From NCBI GenBank assembly GCA_013822425.1, contig PNKL01000002.1, positions 62,001 through 126,000 on the forward strand: 64,000 nt of DNA, read 5' to 3'. A model generated the notes under the pieces. The model was not told the DNA's origin and made no database searches. It worked only from the letters and a program-made list of their open reading frames with translations. Numbering within the stretch: the first letter of the stretch is position 1; every line of letters begins with the position of its first letter. Below are positions 33,858 through 42,802 of the stretch, one piece after another. Source of the stretch: Gemmatimonas sp. (lineage in GTDB: Bacteria > Gemmatimonadota > Gemmatimonadetes > Gemmatimonadales > Gemmatimonadaceae). A program made the translations under genes and the position numbers.

Positions 33858-35261
33858 TCACTCGTAGCGAAGGCAGGTGATGGGGTCCTGTTGCGCGGCG
33901 CGATGCGCCGGCACGATGCCGAACGCGAGTCCGACGGTGCAGGACACGCCGAATGCGACGGCGACGGACAGCGGTGAGACGATGGTGTGAATGCCCGCGA
34001 GGCGCTCGATCGCGAAGCTGAACCCCCCGCCGACGAGAATGCCGGCGACGCCCCCGGTCATCGAGATGAGCACCGCCTCGGCGAGGAACTGCAGCAGGAT
34101 GTCGCGTCGCGTGGCGCCCATCGCGCGGCGCACGCCGATCTCCTTGATGCGCTCGAGGATGGAGGCGAGCATGATGTTCATGATCCCGATGCCGCCGACG
34201 ATCAGCGAGATGGACGCGATGGCGCCGAGCACCACGTTGAAGATCGTGCGCGTGCGCTGCTCCTGCTTGAGGAGCAGTTCCGGCACCGTCACCTCGAAGT
34301 CCACGACGCCGTTGTGCCGCCGCGCCATCATCCGCTGCACGACGTCGGCCACCGACGGGACCAGCCGCGCCTCGGCGACCCGCACGATGATGCGGTCCAG
34401 TTGGTTCATGTTGCGCTGCTCGGCGCGCACGGAGGGGTCCTCGGCCGCCGCCTCCGTGGGGCCCGTGTTCCCCTGCTCGCGTTTGGACGCCGCCTCGATC
34501 TCTGCCTGCGTCACGAGCGCCCGGTTGCGGTAGCGCAGCAACATCGTGGTCGCCGGCACGTACACGTCCATGTTGGCGTCGCGAATGCCGAGGCGCTGCG
34601 CGTTCTGCCCGCTGACCGTGCGGTCCTCGAGCACGCCGACGACGGTGAGCCAGTTCTGCCCGACCTTCACCGTCTGTCCCACCGGGTTCACCTGCGTGAA
34701 GAACCGCGATTTCACGCCGTGTCCGATGACCGCGACGAGCCGGCCGTGGACCACCTGCTCGGGCGAAAACGCGCCCCCCTCGGCGATGCGCAGGTTCATG
34801 ATGCGGAAGTAGCTCGTGTCCACGCCGACCAGCTTCGCCGACCGATGCCGCCCCTCGCGCGTGATGAGCGTGTTGAGCACGATCTCCGCGCTCGACGCGT
34901 CCACGTCGGGGATGACCGCGCGGATCGCCTGCGCGTCGGCGTAGCGAAGCCCCGGCGTGAACTTCTTCGGCGTCGCCGCCTTCTCCTCCGTTACCACGCC
35001 CTCCTTCTGCTCAACGAGCGGCGTGACGATGATGTTGTTGGTGCCGAGCAGGCGCATCTGCGCGAGGATCTCCTGCTCGGCCCCCTTGCCGATGGCGAGC
35101 ATGGCAATGACCGACGCGACGCCGAAGAGAATGCCGAGGGAGGTGAGCGCCGCGCGCGCCTTGTTGTGCCCGACCGCTTCGACCGCCGTGCGAAACGCGA
35201 AGGTCAGGTGCGCGACGATTTCCGCCCGCCGCGCAGCGAGAGACCGCAGGTCGAGTGCCAC
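33858..35261 (-). CDS. MacB/FtsX-type ABC transporter permease
   Basis: A 467-residue inner-membrane protein: an N-terminal transmembrane helix (ALTSLGILFGVASVIAMLAIG), a large MacB-like periplasmic core domain (about 70-320), and three C-terminal helices with the FtsX signature region (ERIKEIGVRRAMGATRRDIL). MacB proteins couple ATP hydrolysis to periplasmic conformational change for export through TolC. This one lacks the fused N-terminal ATPase domain of true MacB, and no ATPase gene is in the operon. It lies 4 bp after the HlyD-type adaptor gene. Confidence 0.9.
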   Translation of the reverse strand: MALDLRSLAARRAEIVAHLTFAFRTAVEAVGHNKARAALTSLGILFGVASVIAMLAIGKGAEQEILAQMRLLGTNNIIVTPLVEQKEGVVTEEKAATPKKFTPGLRYADAQAIRAVIPDVDASSAEIVLNTLITREGRHRSAKLVGVDTSYFRIMNLRIAEGGAFSPEQVVHGRLVAVIGHGVKSRFFTQVNPVGQTVKVGQNWLTVVGVLEDRTVSGQNAQRLGIRDANMDVYVPATTMLLRYRNRALVTQAEIEAASKREQGNTGPTEAAAEDPSVRAEQRNMNQLDRIIVRVAEARLVPSVADVVQRMMARRHNGVVDFEVTVPELLLKQEQRTRTIFNVVLGAIASISLIVGGIGIMNIMLASILERIKEIGVRRAMGATRRDILLQFLAEAVLISMTGGVAGILVGGGFSFAIERLAGIHTIVSPLSVAVAFGVSCTVGLAFGIVPAHRAAQQDPITCLRYE

Positions 35262-35265
35262 GCGC

Positions 35266-36675
35266 TCAGCCCTTGCGCGGCGGTGAGGCCACCTTGCCGG
35301 CCGTTCCTCCGCGTGCGTCGGGCGCGGGACCGCGCGGGGTCACGGGCACCGTCTTGCCCCCCGTCGCGGTGTCGCCGCCCGGCGCCGGCACGCCCGCCTT
35401 CGACCCGGGGAGGCGCTCGAGGCCGAGCTTGTCCTTGTCGGCCGGCGGAGAGAGGAGCACGCGGTCGCCCTCCTCGAGGCCGCGCGTGATGACGACTTCG
35501 TCGTCGTTCATCGCGCCTGGCTCGACCTCCTGCTTCGTGACGCGCACGCGCCCCTTCTTGAACACGTACGGCACCCCGTTCTCATTCATCAGGGCTTCCA
35601 GCGGGATGTGCAGCACGTTCGGGATGGCCTTCGTTTCGATGGTGTTCCCGGTCGTCATGCCGGGGCGGAGCGTCGTGTCGGGCCGCTCCACGCTGATCTT
35701 GACCTCGAACACCTTGGCGTCGGAATTGGGGCGCTGCTCGCCCACGCCGGCCACCGCGGTCACCTTGCCCGTCAGATGCTTGCCGGGGTCGGCATCGAGC
35801 GTGATGGTCACCGGCTGGCCCACGGCGAGCTTGCGCACGTCAATCTCGTTCACGTACGTCTGCGATTCCATGATGGACATGTCGGGGAGCGTGGCGACCG
35901 CCGGCTCCCACGGACTTACCTGGCTGCCCACGGTGCGCTTCTTCCCCTGCCAGTCCTTGATGTAGATCACCATGCCGGGGCCGGGTGCCTTGATGGTGAA
36001 GTTTCCCATCATTTCCTGCACGATGCGCAGCCGGTTTCGCTGCCGCTCGAGGTCCGATCCCACCTCGCGCATCTTCGCCCGCGCCTGCTCGGTCTTGGTT
36101 TTCAGGTCCATCGAGTCCTGTTTCAGCGTGCGGAGCGCCTTCTCGTATTCGATCTCCGTCTGCCGGCGGACGCTCGGCGCCTCGAATTTCGACTGGTCGC
36201 GCGCCAGCTTCTTCTCCTCGAGGGTCAGGGCGGCGGTGTGCAGGTCCTCGCGCGCCTTGGAGAGATTCAGCACCGAGTCGAGCGAGGCCTGCTCGTTCTG
36301 CGCTTCCGCCTTTTGCAGGGCGAGGTTGACGTCGGCCAGCTTGGTGGCCACCGGCGCCCGGTCGAGTTCGGCGACGACGTCCCCTTCCTTCACCACGGTC
36401 CCTTCCGGCACGATGGAGAGAATCTTCACGCCGTTCCATACCTCGGCCTGCTGCATGTTCGGCGGGCCCGAGATATTCACGAACTTCGGGGCACGCAACT
36501 CGCCCGAGGTCGTGACGGTGATCTTGAAGTCGCCGCGCTTCACCTGCGCGGTCACGACATCGTCCGTGGGCGCCGCGCCGCGGGCCAGTAGCCAGGCCGA
36601 AGGCAGCCCGAGCAGCAGGGCGATGGCGATCCACAGGGACTTCCGGATCCGAAGCAGACGCTTGAGAATATCCAT
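35266..36675 (-). CDS. HlyD/MacA-type periplasmic adaptor
   Basis: A 469-residue membrane-fusion protein. Residues about 13-32 are the membrane anchor (LWIAIALLLGLPSAWLLARG). A split lipoyl domain (GDFKITVTTSGELRAP, IVPEGTVVKEGDVVAELD) flanks a long coiled-coil hairpin (about 105-215). Beta-barrel domains follow (VGQPVTITLDADPG, LRPGMTTGNTIETK), then a Pro/Gly-rich tail. It connects the permease to TolC. As the first gene, its upstream spacer (36676-36881) should hold the operon promoter. Confidence 0.9.
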   Translation of the reverse strand: MDILKRLLRIRKSLWIAIALLLGLPSAWLLARGAAPTDDVVTAQVKRGDFKITVTTSGELRAPKFVNISGPPNMQQAEVWNGVKILSIVPEGTVVKEGDVVAELDRAPVATKLADVNLALQKAEAQNEQASLDSVLNLSKAREDLHTAALTLEEKKLARDQSKFEAPSVRRQTEIEYEKALRTLKQDSMDLKTKTEQARAKMREVGSDLERQRNRLRIVQEMMGNFTIKAPGPGMVIYIKDWQGKKRTVGSQVSPWEPAVATLPDMSIMESQTYVNEIDVRKLAVGQPVTITLDADPGKHLTGKVTAVAGVGEQRPNSDAKVFEVKISVERPDTTLRPGMTTGNTIETKAIPNVLHIPLEALMNENGVPYVFKKGRVRVTKQEVEPGAMNDDEVVITRGLEEGDRVLLSPPADKDKLGLERLPGSKAGVPAPGGDTATGGKTVPVTPRGPAPDARGGTAGKVASPPRKG

Positions 36676-36881
36676 GGCGGTGGCGGGAAAGGGCCGGTCG
36701 GGTGCGGCACGTGAGACAGTCGTTTAGACACGGCGAGCGCCCGAAGCGTTCCGCCGGGCATCGCGGCGTAAGGTCAGGTAACGTACTCAACCCAGCAGTC
36801 TACTGCCTACCTGGGCCAGGCAGCCCGCCGATTGCCCTCGGCCGCGCTCCGGCCGCGCTCCGGCGCGCGGACGCCGCGCGC

Positions 36882-38150
36882 TCAGGGCCTTCGCGCGACG
36901 ACGCCTCCCTTCATCACCATCACGACGTGCCGCACGGCGCGAATCTCCCGCGTCGGATCCCCCGTCACCGCCACCAGATCGGCGAGCAGGCCAGGGGCCA
37001 CGCGGCCGACGCGATCCTCCCAGTGCAGCAGCCTCGCGTTGCCCGACGTCGCGGCCCTCATGACGGCGAGCGGCGTCATCCCGTAGTCGACCATGAGTTC
37101 CATCTCGCGCGCATCATCGCCGTGGGGATAGACGCCGACGTCGCCGCCCACGCACATCGTCACGCCGGCGGCCAGTGCCGCCATGAACGAGGCGCGCTTG
37201 GCGACGATAGCGGCAGGCTCAGGTTCGACGCCCTTCTTCCAGCCGGCGTACTGCCGGGTCGCGTCGCCGGCGGCGAGTGTCGGGCAGAAGGTGACGCTGC
37301 GTTCCGTCATGAGCCGCCACGTGTCGTCGATACCGCCGTCGCCGTGCTCGATGGACTCGACGCCGGCCATGATGGCGCGCCGCATTCCCTCGGGCGTGCT
37401 GGCGTGTGCCACCACCGCGCGGCCGCTGCTGCGCGCCACCTCGACGATGGCGCGCAGCTCGGCCTCGGTGAACGTCGGCATCGCCTCGCCGCGCGGCCCC
37501 CAGCGGTAATCGGCGTAGACCTTCACCCAGTCGGCCCCATGCGCAATCTGGTCGCGGGCCACGCGCATCACACCGTCGATTCCGTCAGCCTCCTCGGCGC
37601 CCTGCGGCGGATCGAAGCTGAAGTCGGTGCGCCGCGGCGCGTAGCTGCCGGTGACGAGCATCGCCCGCGTGGTCACGACCATGCGCGGGCCCGGGATGAT
37701 CCCCTGGTCAATCGCCTGCTTGAGCCCGACGTCGGCGTAGCCGGCCCCCTCCGTGCCGAGGTCGCGCACGGTGGTGAAGCCGGCCATCAGCGTCGCACGC
37801 GCATGATTGACGGCGCGCGCCGTGCGCAGCGCCAGCGGTTCGCGCAGCACCTGGTCGTTCCACGGCGTCTCGTTGTACGGATGCAGGAAGAGGTGCGTGT
37901 GCGCCTCGATCATCCCGGGGATGAGCGTCGTGCCCGGCAGGTCAACGACCGCGGCGCCCTTGGGCACGCCCACCTGCGCGGCCGGGCCCACGGCGGCAAT
38001 GCGATCGCCGCGCACCAGCACCGTCCACCCGGAGGAAGGTGCGTCGCTGGTGCCGTCCCAGACGGCCGCGGGCCGGAGGAGCAGCAGGGAATCGCGCGTC
38101 TGCGCCGCGAGCGGCGCGGCGAGGAATGCCAGCAGGAGGAAGGCACGCAT
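36882..38150 (-). CDS. Secreted amidohydrolase family protein (imidazolonepropionase/prolidase-like)
   Basis: From the ATG at 38150 this is a 422-residue protein with signal peptide MRAFLLLAFLAAPLAAQ. The metal-dependent amidohydrolase barrel is visible: PGMIEAHTHLF (HxH), the Lys of DWVKVYADYRWG that is usually carboxylated, His in AVVAHASTPEG, His in ESIEHGDGG, and the catalytic Asp in CVGGDVGVYP. Exported members hydrolyse Xaa-Pro dipeptides or related amides. A single-armed GATT-type repeat lies directly upstream and may form part of its leader. Confidence 0.87.
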   Translation of the reverse strand: MRAFLLLAFLAAPLAAQTRDSLLLLRPAAVWDGTSDAPSSGWTVLVRGDRIAAVGPAAQVGVPKGAAVVDLPGTTLIPGMIEAHTHLFLHPYNETPWNDQVLREPLALRTARAVNHARATLMAGFTTVRDLGTEGAGYADVGLKQAIDQGIIPGPRMVVTTRAMLVTGSYAPRRTDFSFDPPQGAEEADGIDGVMRVARDQIAHGADWVKVYADYRWGPRGEAMPTFTEAELRAIVEVARSSGRAVVAHASTPEGMRRAIMAGVESIEHGDGGIDDTWRLMTERSVTFCPTLAAGDATRQYAGWKKGVEPEPAAIVAKRASFMAALAAGVTMCVGGDVGVYPHGDDAREMELMVDYGMTPLAVMRAATSGNARLLHWEDRVGRVAPGLLADLVAVTGDPTREIRAVRHVVMVMKGGVVARRP

Positions 38151-38164
38151 GGTCAACTCCGACG

Positions 38165-38241
38165 GTTCAGTCGTGACGCCAGTCGCGAATCGCAAGCCTG
38201 GATCGACATCCCAATCGCGATCCTGAGTCCAGATCCTCAAT
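38165..38241. repeat. GATT-type repeat, single arm (copy A2)
   Basis: Read on the minus strand the stretch gives GATTGAG, GATCTGG, ACTCAG, GATCGC, GATTGGG, GATCCAG, the same unit order as the arms at 8.3 and 48.6 kb. No opposite arm is present. The TGA stop of the DUF502 gene is formed by the first unit (GATTGAG). Confidence 0.75.
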
Positions 38242-38791
38242 CGAGCTTCGGAAGGTCCGTCACGCCACCCGACACCACGAACGCCATGAACTCCGCGCTG
38301 TCGGCCGCCAACGGCGTCACGCGGCGGGCGTGGACCAGCAACAGCTGCCCCGAGAAGTTGTACGAGTGTGGGCAGTAGACGGCGACATGCGCGTCGAGGC
38401 CGAGCCTCGCCAGGGCGGGCTGCGTGATGAAGCCGAGCATCCTGGGGCTGTCACCCTCGCCCAGCGCCACGAGCACCGGCTTGTCGAAGCGCTTCTTCTC
38501 CCCGACGAACGCGCTCAAGAGGTCCTTGGTCGCGGTGTAGAGCAGGCGCACGAAGGGCAGTTTGTTGAGCACGTCCTCCAGCATGCTCACGGCGCCGCGC
38601 GTCAGGATGCTCGAGCCGAGGGCACCGACGAGCGTGATGAGCGCGATGGTCGTGACAAAGCCGACGCCGGGAATCGAAATCCCAAGCCAGCCGTCGACCT
38701 GCGTGAACACCGTGAAGGAGACCCAGACGGTCACCACCAGTGGCACGGTGAGCACCAGACCGCGGAGGAAAAAGCCAAGGAGCCGTTTCAT
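38237..38791 (-). CDS. DUF502 family membrane protein
   Basis: The ATG at 38791 gives 184 residues matching the DUF502 family: two N-terminal transmembrane helices (LLGFFLRGLVLTVPLVVTVWV; GFVTTIALITLVGALGSSIL), then a soluble domain with the family's PFVRLLYTATKDLLSAF and VYCPHSYNFSGQ segments. Its function is not established. It is divergent from the large S9 peptidase gene (97 bp between starts). Confidence 0.82.
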   Translation of the reverse strand: MKRLLGFFLRGLVLTVPLVVTVWVSFTVFTQVDGWLGISIPGVGFVTTIALITLVGALGSSILTRGAVSMLEDVLNKLPFVRLLYTATKDLLSAFVGEKKRFDKPVLVALGEGDSPRMLGFITQPALARLGLDAHVAVYCPHSYNFSGQLLLVHARRVTPLAADSAEFMAFVVSGGVTDLPKLD

Positions 38792-38888
38792 GGAGGTCCC
38801 GGGACAGCAAAGGTGGCAGGCGATGCGTAGCTTCTGCAGGGCGTCCGTCGCCCTGCCCGAAGAAGATAACTCTCCAACCCAGCCCGCG

Positions 38889-41768
38889 ATGAAGACCCGC
38901 CACCTTGCCCTCGCCACCGCGCGCGCCCTGCTCTTCTGCCTGGTCGCCGTGCCCCTCGCCGCGCAACCCAAGCGCGCCATCACGCAGGACACCTACGACC
39001 TGTGGCGCTCCATCCAGGGGGCGACACTGTCGCCCGACGGGAAGTTCGCCATGTACACCGTCTCGCCGGTGGTTGGTGATGGCGAGGTTGTCATTCGCGC
39101 CACGGGGGCCGCTGCGGAGTGGCGGTTCGCGCGCGGCTACACCGGCCGGCCACAGCTGGTGCCGTCGGCCGACTCCGCCGTGCTCTTCAGCGCGCCGCCG
39201 GCCCAGTTCAATGCCAGCTCGACGACCGCCGCATTCATTGGCTACGCGCCGCGCGCCGACTTTGAGGCCGCGCGCAAGGCGAAACCCCGTTCGCTGCCCC
39301 AGCCGCGTACGTCGCTGACGATCGTGACGCTCGCGGACGGCAAGGCCGAGGTGATCCCGCGCGTCCGCTCGTTCCGGTTCGCGCGTGAGGGCGGCAAGTA
39401 CCTCGCCTATCTGATGGAGGCGGACACCGCGGCTCCCGGGAGCGGCGGTGGCGCCGCACCGACGGCAGGGGCGGCGGGTGGACGCGGCGGGGCGGCGGGT
39501 GGCGCCCGCAGCGACCCGGCGGCACCGCTGATGCTGCGCGACCTGACCGCCGGCCAGGAACTCCAGATTGACGACGTGACGTCGTACCTGTTCGACGAGA
39601 ACGAGACGGTGCTCGTCTACGCGACGACGTCCGCCGACAGCACGAAGTCCGGCGTGCACGTGCGCGCCCTCGCGACGGGCACGGTGACCACGCTGGCGTC
39701 GGGGAAGGGCAACTACCGTTCGGTGGCTGTGGACCGCCAGGGAACGCAGGTGGGGTTCGTCACCGACCGCGACGACGCGGCGGCCGCCAAGCCGAAGTTC
39801 GCGCTTTACTACGCCTCGCTGGTGCCCGCCAAGGGACGGAAGGGCCCCGTAGTCGCCACCAAGGTGGTGGACGCGGCGATGGTCGGCACAGACCAGCTCA
39901 TCGCCGACCGCGGGCGCGTGGACTTCGTGCGCGACGGCGCCGCGCTGCAGTTCGCGCTCGGGCCGTTTCCCATCGACAGCATCCCCGCCGACTCACTGGC
40001 CGACAAGGCGATCTACGACCTGTGGCACTGGAAAGACACGCAGATCATGCCGATGCAGAAGGTCACGGCAGCGCGCGAGCGCAACCGCACCTGGACGGCC
40101 GTCTACCATCCGGCGCTCAAGACGTGGGTGAAGCTCGGCAACGATTCCCTGCGCCAGGTCACGGTTGCCGACAACGGCAAGGTCGCGCTCGCGCTCAATC
40201 CCGTGCAGTACGCCATCGAGCAGACATGGGGTGAAGGCGGAAACGACGTGTACGTGCTCGACGCGGCGACCGGCGCGCGCACGCTGGTGACCCGGAAGCT
40301 CGACGGCGCCCAGCTCTCGCCGGGCGGCAAGTACGTGACCTTCTTCCGCGACGGCCAGTGGTTCTCGCACGCGACGGTGGGGAACAAGCAGGTCGAGATC
40401 ACGGCCGGCATCAAGGACGTGAAGTTCGCGAACGAGCTGTTCGACATGCCGGACGAGCGGCCGTCCTATGGACTCGGCGGCTGGACGACGGATGATGCCC
40501 GCGTGCTGGTCTATGACCGGTATGACGTCTGGGAAGTGGATCCGGCCGGTGTGGCGGCGCCGCGCAATGTGACCGCCGGCGCGGGACGGGCGAAGAATGT
40601 CACGTACCGCGTGGTGAACCTCGATACCGAAGACCGCTTCCTGAATCCGGCAGAGCCGCTGATGCTCCGCGCCTTCAACAACACGAACAAGGAAAGCGGC
40701 TACGCGCAGGCGAAGCTCGGCGCGAGCGCCGCTCCCGAAACGCTCGTGATGGGCCCCAAGAACTACGCCGGGCTCCAGAAGGCACGGAAGGCGGCGCAGT
40801 ACCTCATGACGCAGCAGACGTATCGCGAGTTCCCGGACCTGTGGACGGGCGCGGCCCTGAATGCGGTGAGCAAGATCTCCAACGCGAATCCGCAGGACGC
40901 CGAGTATCCGCGCGGCACCGTGGAGCTGGTACAGTGGCTCAACGACGACGGTGTCCCGCTGCAGGGCATGCTGTTCAAGCCCGAAGGCTTTGATCCGAAC
41001 AAGACGTACCCGCTCATCGCGTACTTCTACGAGCGGCTCTCGGACGGCCTGCACAACTACTACGCGCCGTCGGGGCGCAATACGATCAACCCGCTCGTGT
41101 ACAATGCGCTGGGCTACCTGGTCTTCATGCCCGACATCGTGTACACCGATGGCTTCCCCGGACCGAGTGCCGCCAAGGCGATCATCCCCGGCGTGCAGTC
41201 GCTCATCGCCCGTGGCTTCGTGGATTCCAAGAAGCTCGGCATCACGGGGCAGTCGTGGGGCGGGTACCAGACCAACTACGTGATCACCGCGACCAGCATG
41301 TTCGCGGCGGCCGTGCCAAACGCCACGGTGGTGAACATGACGTCGGCGTACGGCGGCATCCGCTGGCAAAGCGGGCTGTTGCGCACGTTCCAGTATGAAC
41401 GCTCGCAAAGCCGCATCGCCGGGTCGCTCTGGCAGTATCCGGAGCGGTTCATCGAGAACTCGCCGCTCTTCAGGCTCGACCGCGTCACGACGCCGGTGCT
41501 GTTCATGGCGAATGACAATGACGGCGCCGTGCCGTGGTACCAGGGGATCGAGTTCTACGGGGCGATGCGCCGCCTGCAGAAGGAGGCGTACCTGGTGGTG
41601 TACAACGGCGACGAGCACAACCCCACGAAGCGCGCCAACCAGAAGGACATCGACCGCAAGATGCAGGAGTTCTTCGGGGCCAAGCTGCTCGGCCAGGCGG
41701 AGCCCGACTGGATGAAGCACGGGATTCCGTATCTCAAGAAGGGGCAGGATCAGTTGAACCGCAGATAG
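38889..41768 (+). CDS. Secreted S9 family peptidase, large type
   Basis: A 959-residue protein with a signal peptide (ARALLFCLVAVPLAAQ). A long N-terminal propeller region has repeated DG turns (TLSPDGKFAMYT, LSPGGKYVTFF). The C-terminal alpha/beta-hydrolase has Ser in GITGQSWGGYQTNY, Asp in ANDNDGAVPWYQG and His in YNGDEHNPTKR, so the catalytic triad is complete. A Gly/Ala-rich low-complexity insert near residues 180-210 is unusual. It should cleave oligopeptides in the periplasm. It is a second, larger paralogue of the enzyme at 30 kb. Confidence 0.92.
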   Translation: MKTRHLALATARALLFCLVAVPLAAQPKRAITQDTYDLWRSIQGATLSPDGKFAMYTVSPVVGDGEVVIRATGAAAEWRFARGYTGRPQLVPSADSAVLFSAPPAQFNASSTTAAFIGYAPRADFEAARKAKPRSLPQPRTSLTIVTLADGKAEVIPRVRSFRFAREGGKYLAYLMEADTAAPGSGGGAAPTAGAAGGRGGAAGGARSDPAAPLMLRDLTAGQELQIDDVTSYLFDENETVLVYATTSADSTKSGVHVRALATGTVTTLASGKGNYRSVAVDRQGTQVGFVTDRDDAAAAKPKFALYYASLVPAKGRKGPVVATKVVDAAMVGTDQLIADRGRVDFVRDGAALQFALGPFPIDSIPADSLADKAIYDLWHWKDTQIMPMQKVTAARERNRTWTAVYHPALKTWVKLGNDSLRQVTVADNGKVALALNPVQYAIEQTWGEGGNDVYVLDAATGARTLVTRKLDGAQLSPGGKYVTFFRDGQWFSHATVGNKQVEITAGIKDVKFANELFDMPDERPSYGLGGWTTDDARVLVYDRYDVWEVDPAGVAAPRNVTAGAGRAKNVTYRVVNLDTEDRFLNPAEPLMLRAFNNTNKESGYAQAKLGASAAPETLVMGPKNYAGLQKARKAAQYLMTQQTYREFPDLWTGAALNAVSKISNANPQDAEYPRGTVELVQWLNDDGVPLQGMLFKPEGFDPNKTYPLIAYFYERLSDGLHNYYAPSGRNTINPLVYNALGYLVFMPDIVYTDGFPGPSAAKAIIPGVQSLIARGFVDSKKLGITGQSWGGYQTNYVITATSMFAAAVPNATVVNMTSAYGGIRWQSGLLRTFQYERSQSRIAGSLWQYPERFIENSPLFRLDRVTTPVLFMANDNDGAVPWYQGIEFYGAMRRLQKEAYLVVYNGDEHNPTKRANQKDIDRKMQEFFGAKLLGQAEPDWMKHGIPYLKKGQDQLNRR

Positions 41769-41796
41769 CGGCAGAGTACGGCAGAGTACGGCGGGG
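41768..41796. repeat. GGCAGAGTAC short tandem repeat
   Basis: Just over two 10-bp units (GGCAGAGTAC GGCAGAGTAC GGCGG) start at the S9 peptidase stop. There is no matching opposite arm. Confidence 0.6.
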
Positions 41797-41873
41797 GTCC
41801 GGCGCCTGGGGCGGCCGGGACCTCTGGCGTTGTGGCTCGGTAGCGGGCAGCGTTGGAGAGCGGGTGGCACCAC

Positions 41874-41908
41874 TTGTAAAATACTATAGCGCGATATAGT
41901 ATTATATA
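41874..41908 (+). promoter_or_regulatory. AT-rich palindromic operator/promoter of the DUF302-thioredoxin operon
   Basis: AATACTATA (41880-41888) and TATAGTATT (41895-41903) form a 9-bp perfect inverted repeat around GCGCGA. A plausible -35 (TTGTAA, 41874-41879) lies to the left and TATAGT or TATTAT to the right could be the -10, so a dimeric regulator bound here would cover the promoter. It is a sharp AT island in GC-rich DNA, 23 bp before the first gene. Confidence 0.5.
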
Positions 41909-41926
41909 AACTCAACCAGAGACCCC

Positions 41927-42337
41927 ATGACCACCAAGACTCCCTACGGAATTACCGTCCAGCTCCGCAAGCCGTTCGAGGCCGCCGTCGAGGCCGCGCG
42001 CGCGGCGCTGGCCGCCGAGGGGTTCGGCATCCTCATGGAAGCCGATCTCAAGGCGACCTTCCAGAAGAAGCTCGGCGCCGAGCACACGCCGTATGTCATC
42101 CTCGGCGCGTGCAGCCCGCGCGATGCATTCGACGCCCTGAAGCTCGAGCCCGACCTCGGCCTCCTGCTGCCGTGCAACGTCATCGTGCGCGACGCGGGGA
42201 ACGGCCAGTCGCACGTGGCCGCCCTCGACCCCGTCGTCCTGCTCGGCCTGACCGGCAACACGGCGCTGGCGCCGGCCGCCGCTGCCATCCAGGAGCGACT
42301 TTCGCGGGCGATGGCCTCGCTCGCGGCGCTGCCATGA
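41927..42337 (+). CDS. DUF302 domain protein
   Basis: A 136-residue soluble protein of the DUF302 family (TPYGITVQLRKPFEAAVEAA, AALAAEGFGILMEADLKAT, YVILGACSPRDAFDALK, LGLLLPCNVIVRD). The family is often near redox or metal-stress genes; its biochemical role is unknown. The two cysteines (GACSP and LPCNV) are conserved features of the family. The stop overlaps the thioredoxin start by four bases (ATGA), so the two are translated together under the palindromic promoter upstream. Confidence 0.88.
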   Translation: MTTKTPYGITVQLRKPFEAAVEAARAALAAEGFGILMEADLKATFQKKLGAEHTPYVILGACSPRDAFDALKLEPDLGLLLPCNVIVRDAGNGQSHVAALDPVVLLGLTGNTALAPAAAAIQERLSRAMASLAALP

Positions 42338-42792
42338 ACGCCTCCGCCACGCAACCGGTCGCGTCGGCGGTGGTGGGCTGCCCCTTCTGCGATACGCTCA
42401 ACCGCGTCTCACTCGGACGGCTCGACAACCGGCCCAAGTGCGCGGAGTGCCAGAAGCCGCTGCTGCTCGACCGCCCGGTCTTTGCCAAGGACGAGTCCCT
42501 CTCGAGGGTGATCAGCGGCGCCACGGTGCCGGTGCTCGTCGACTTCTACGCCGACTGGTGCGGGCCGTGCAGGATGATGGCGCCGGTCCTCGATGAGCTC
42601 GCGACGGAGCGCGCCGGCGAGTTGCTGGTGGTGAAGGTCAATTCGGACCAGAACCCCGTATCGCCGCAGCATTTTGGTGTGCGCGGCATCCCGACGCTCA
42701 TCGTTTTTCGTGACGGTCAGGAAGTCAGGCGGCAGGTCGGCTTCGCGCCGAAGGCGCAGCTGGCGGCGCTGATTGACGGCTCGACGCGCTAG
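42334..42792 (+). CDS. trxC: Thioredoxin with N-terminal zinc ribbon (thioredoxin 2 type)
   Basis: A 152-residue protein. The first 45 residues hold a CPFC...CAEC zinc ribbon, characteristic of thioredoxin 2. The thioredoxin fold follows with the redox-active WCGPC and the cis-Pro loop GIPTLIVF. It reduces protein disulfides in the cytoplasm; the zinc-bearing form is usually linked to oxidative stress. Coupled to DUF302 and sharing its palindromic promoter, it fits a stress-inducible operon. Confidence 0.92.
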   Translation: MNASATQPVASAVVGCPFCDTLNRVSLGRLDNRPKCAECQKPLLLDRPVFAKDESLSRVISGATVPVLVDFYADWCGPCRMMAPVLDELATERAGELLVVKVNSDQNPVSPQHFGVRGIPTLIVFRDGQEVRRQVGFAPKAQLAALIDGSTR

Positions 42793-42802
42793 TCGTTCGC
42801 CG

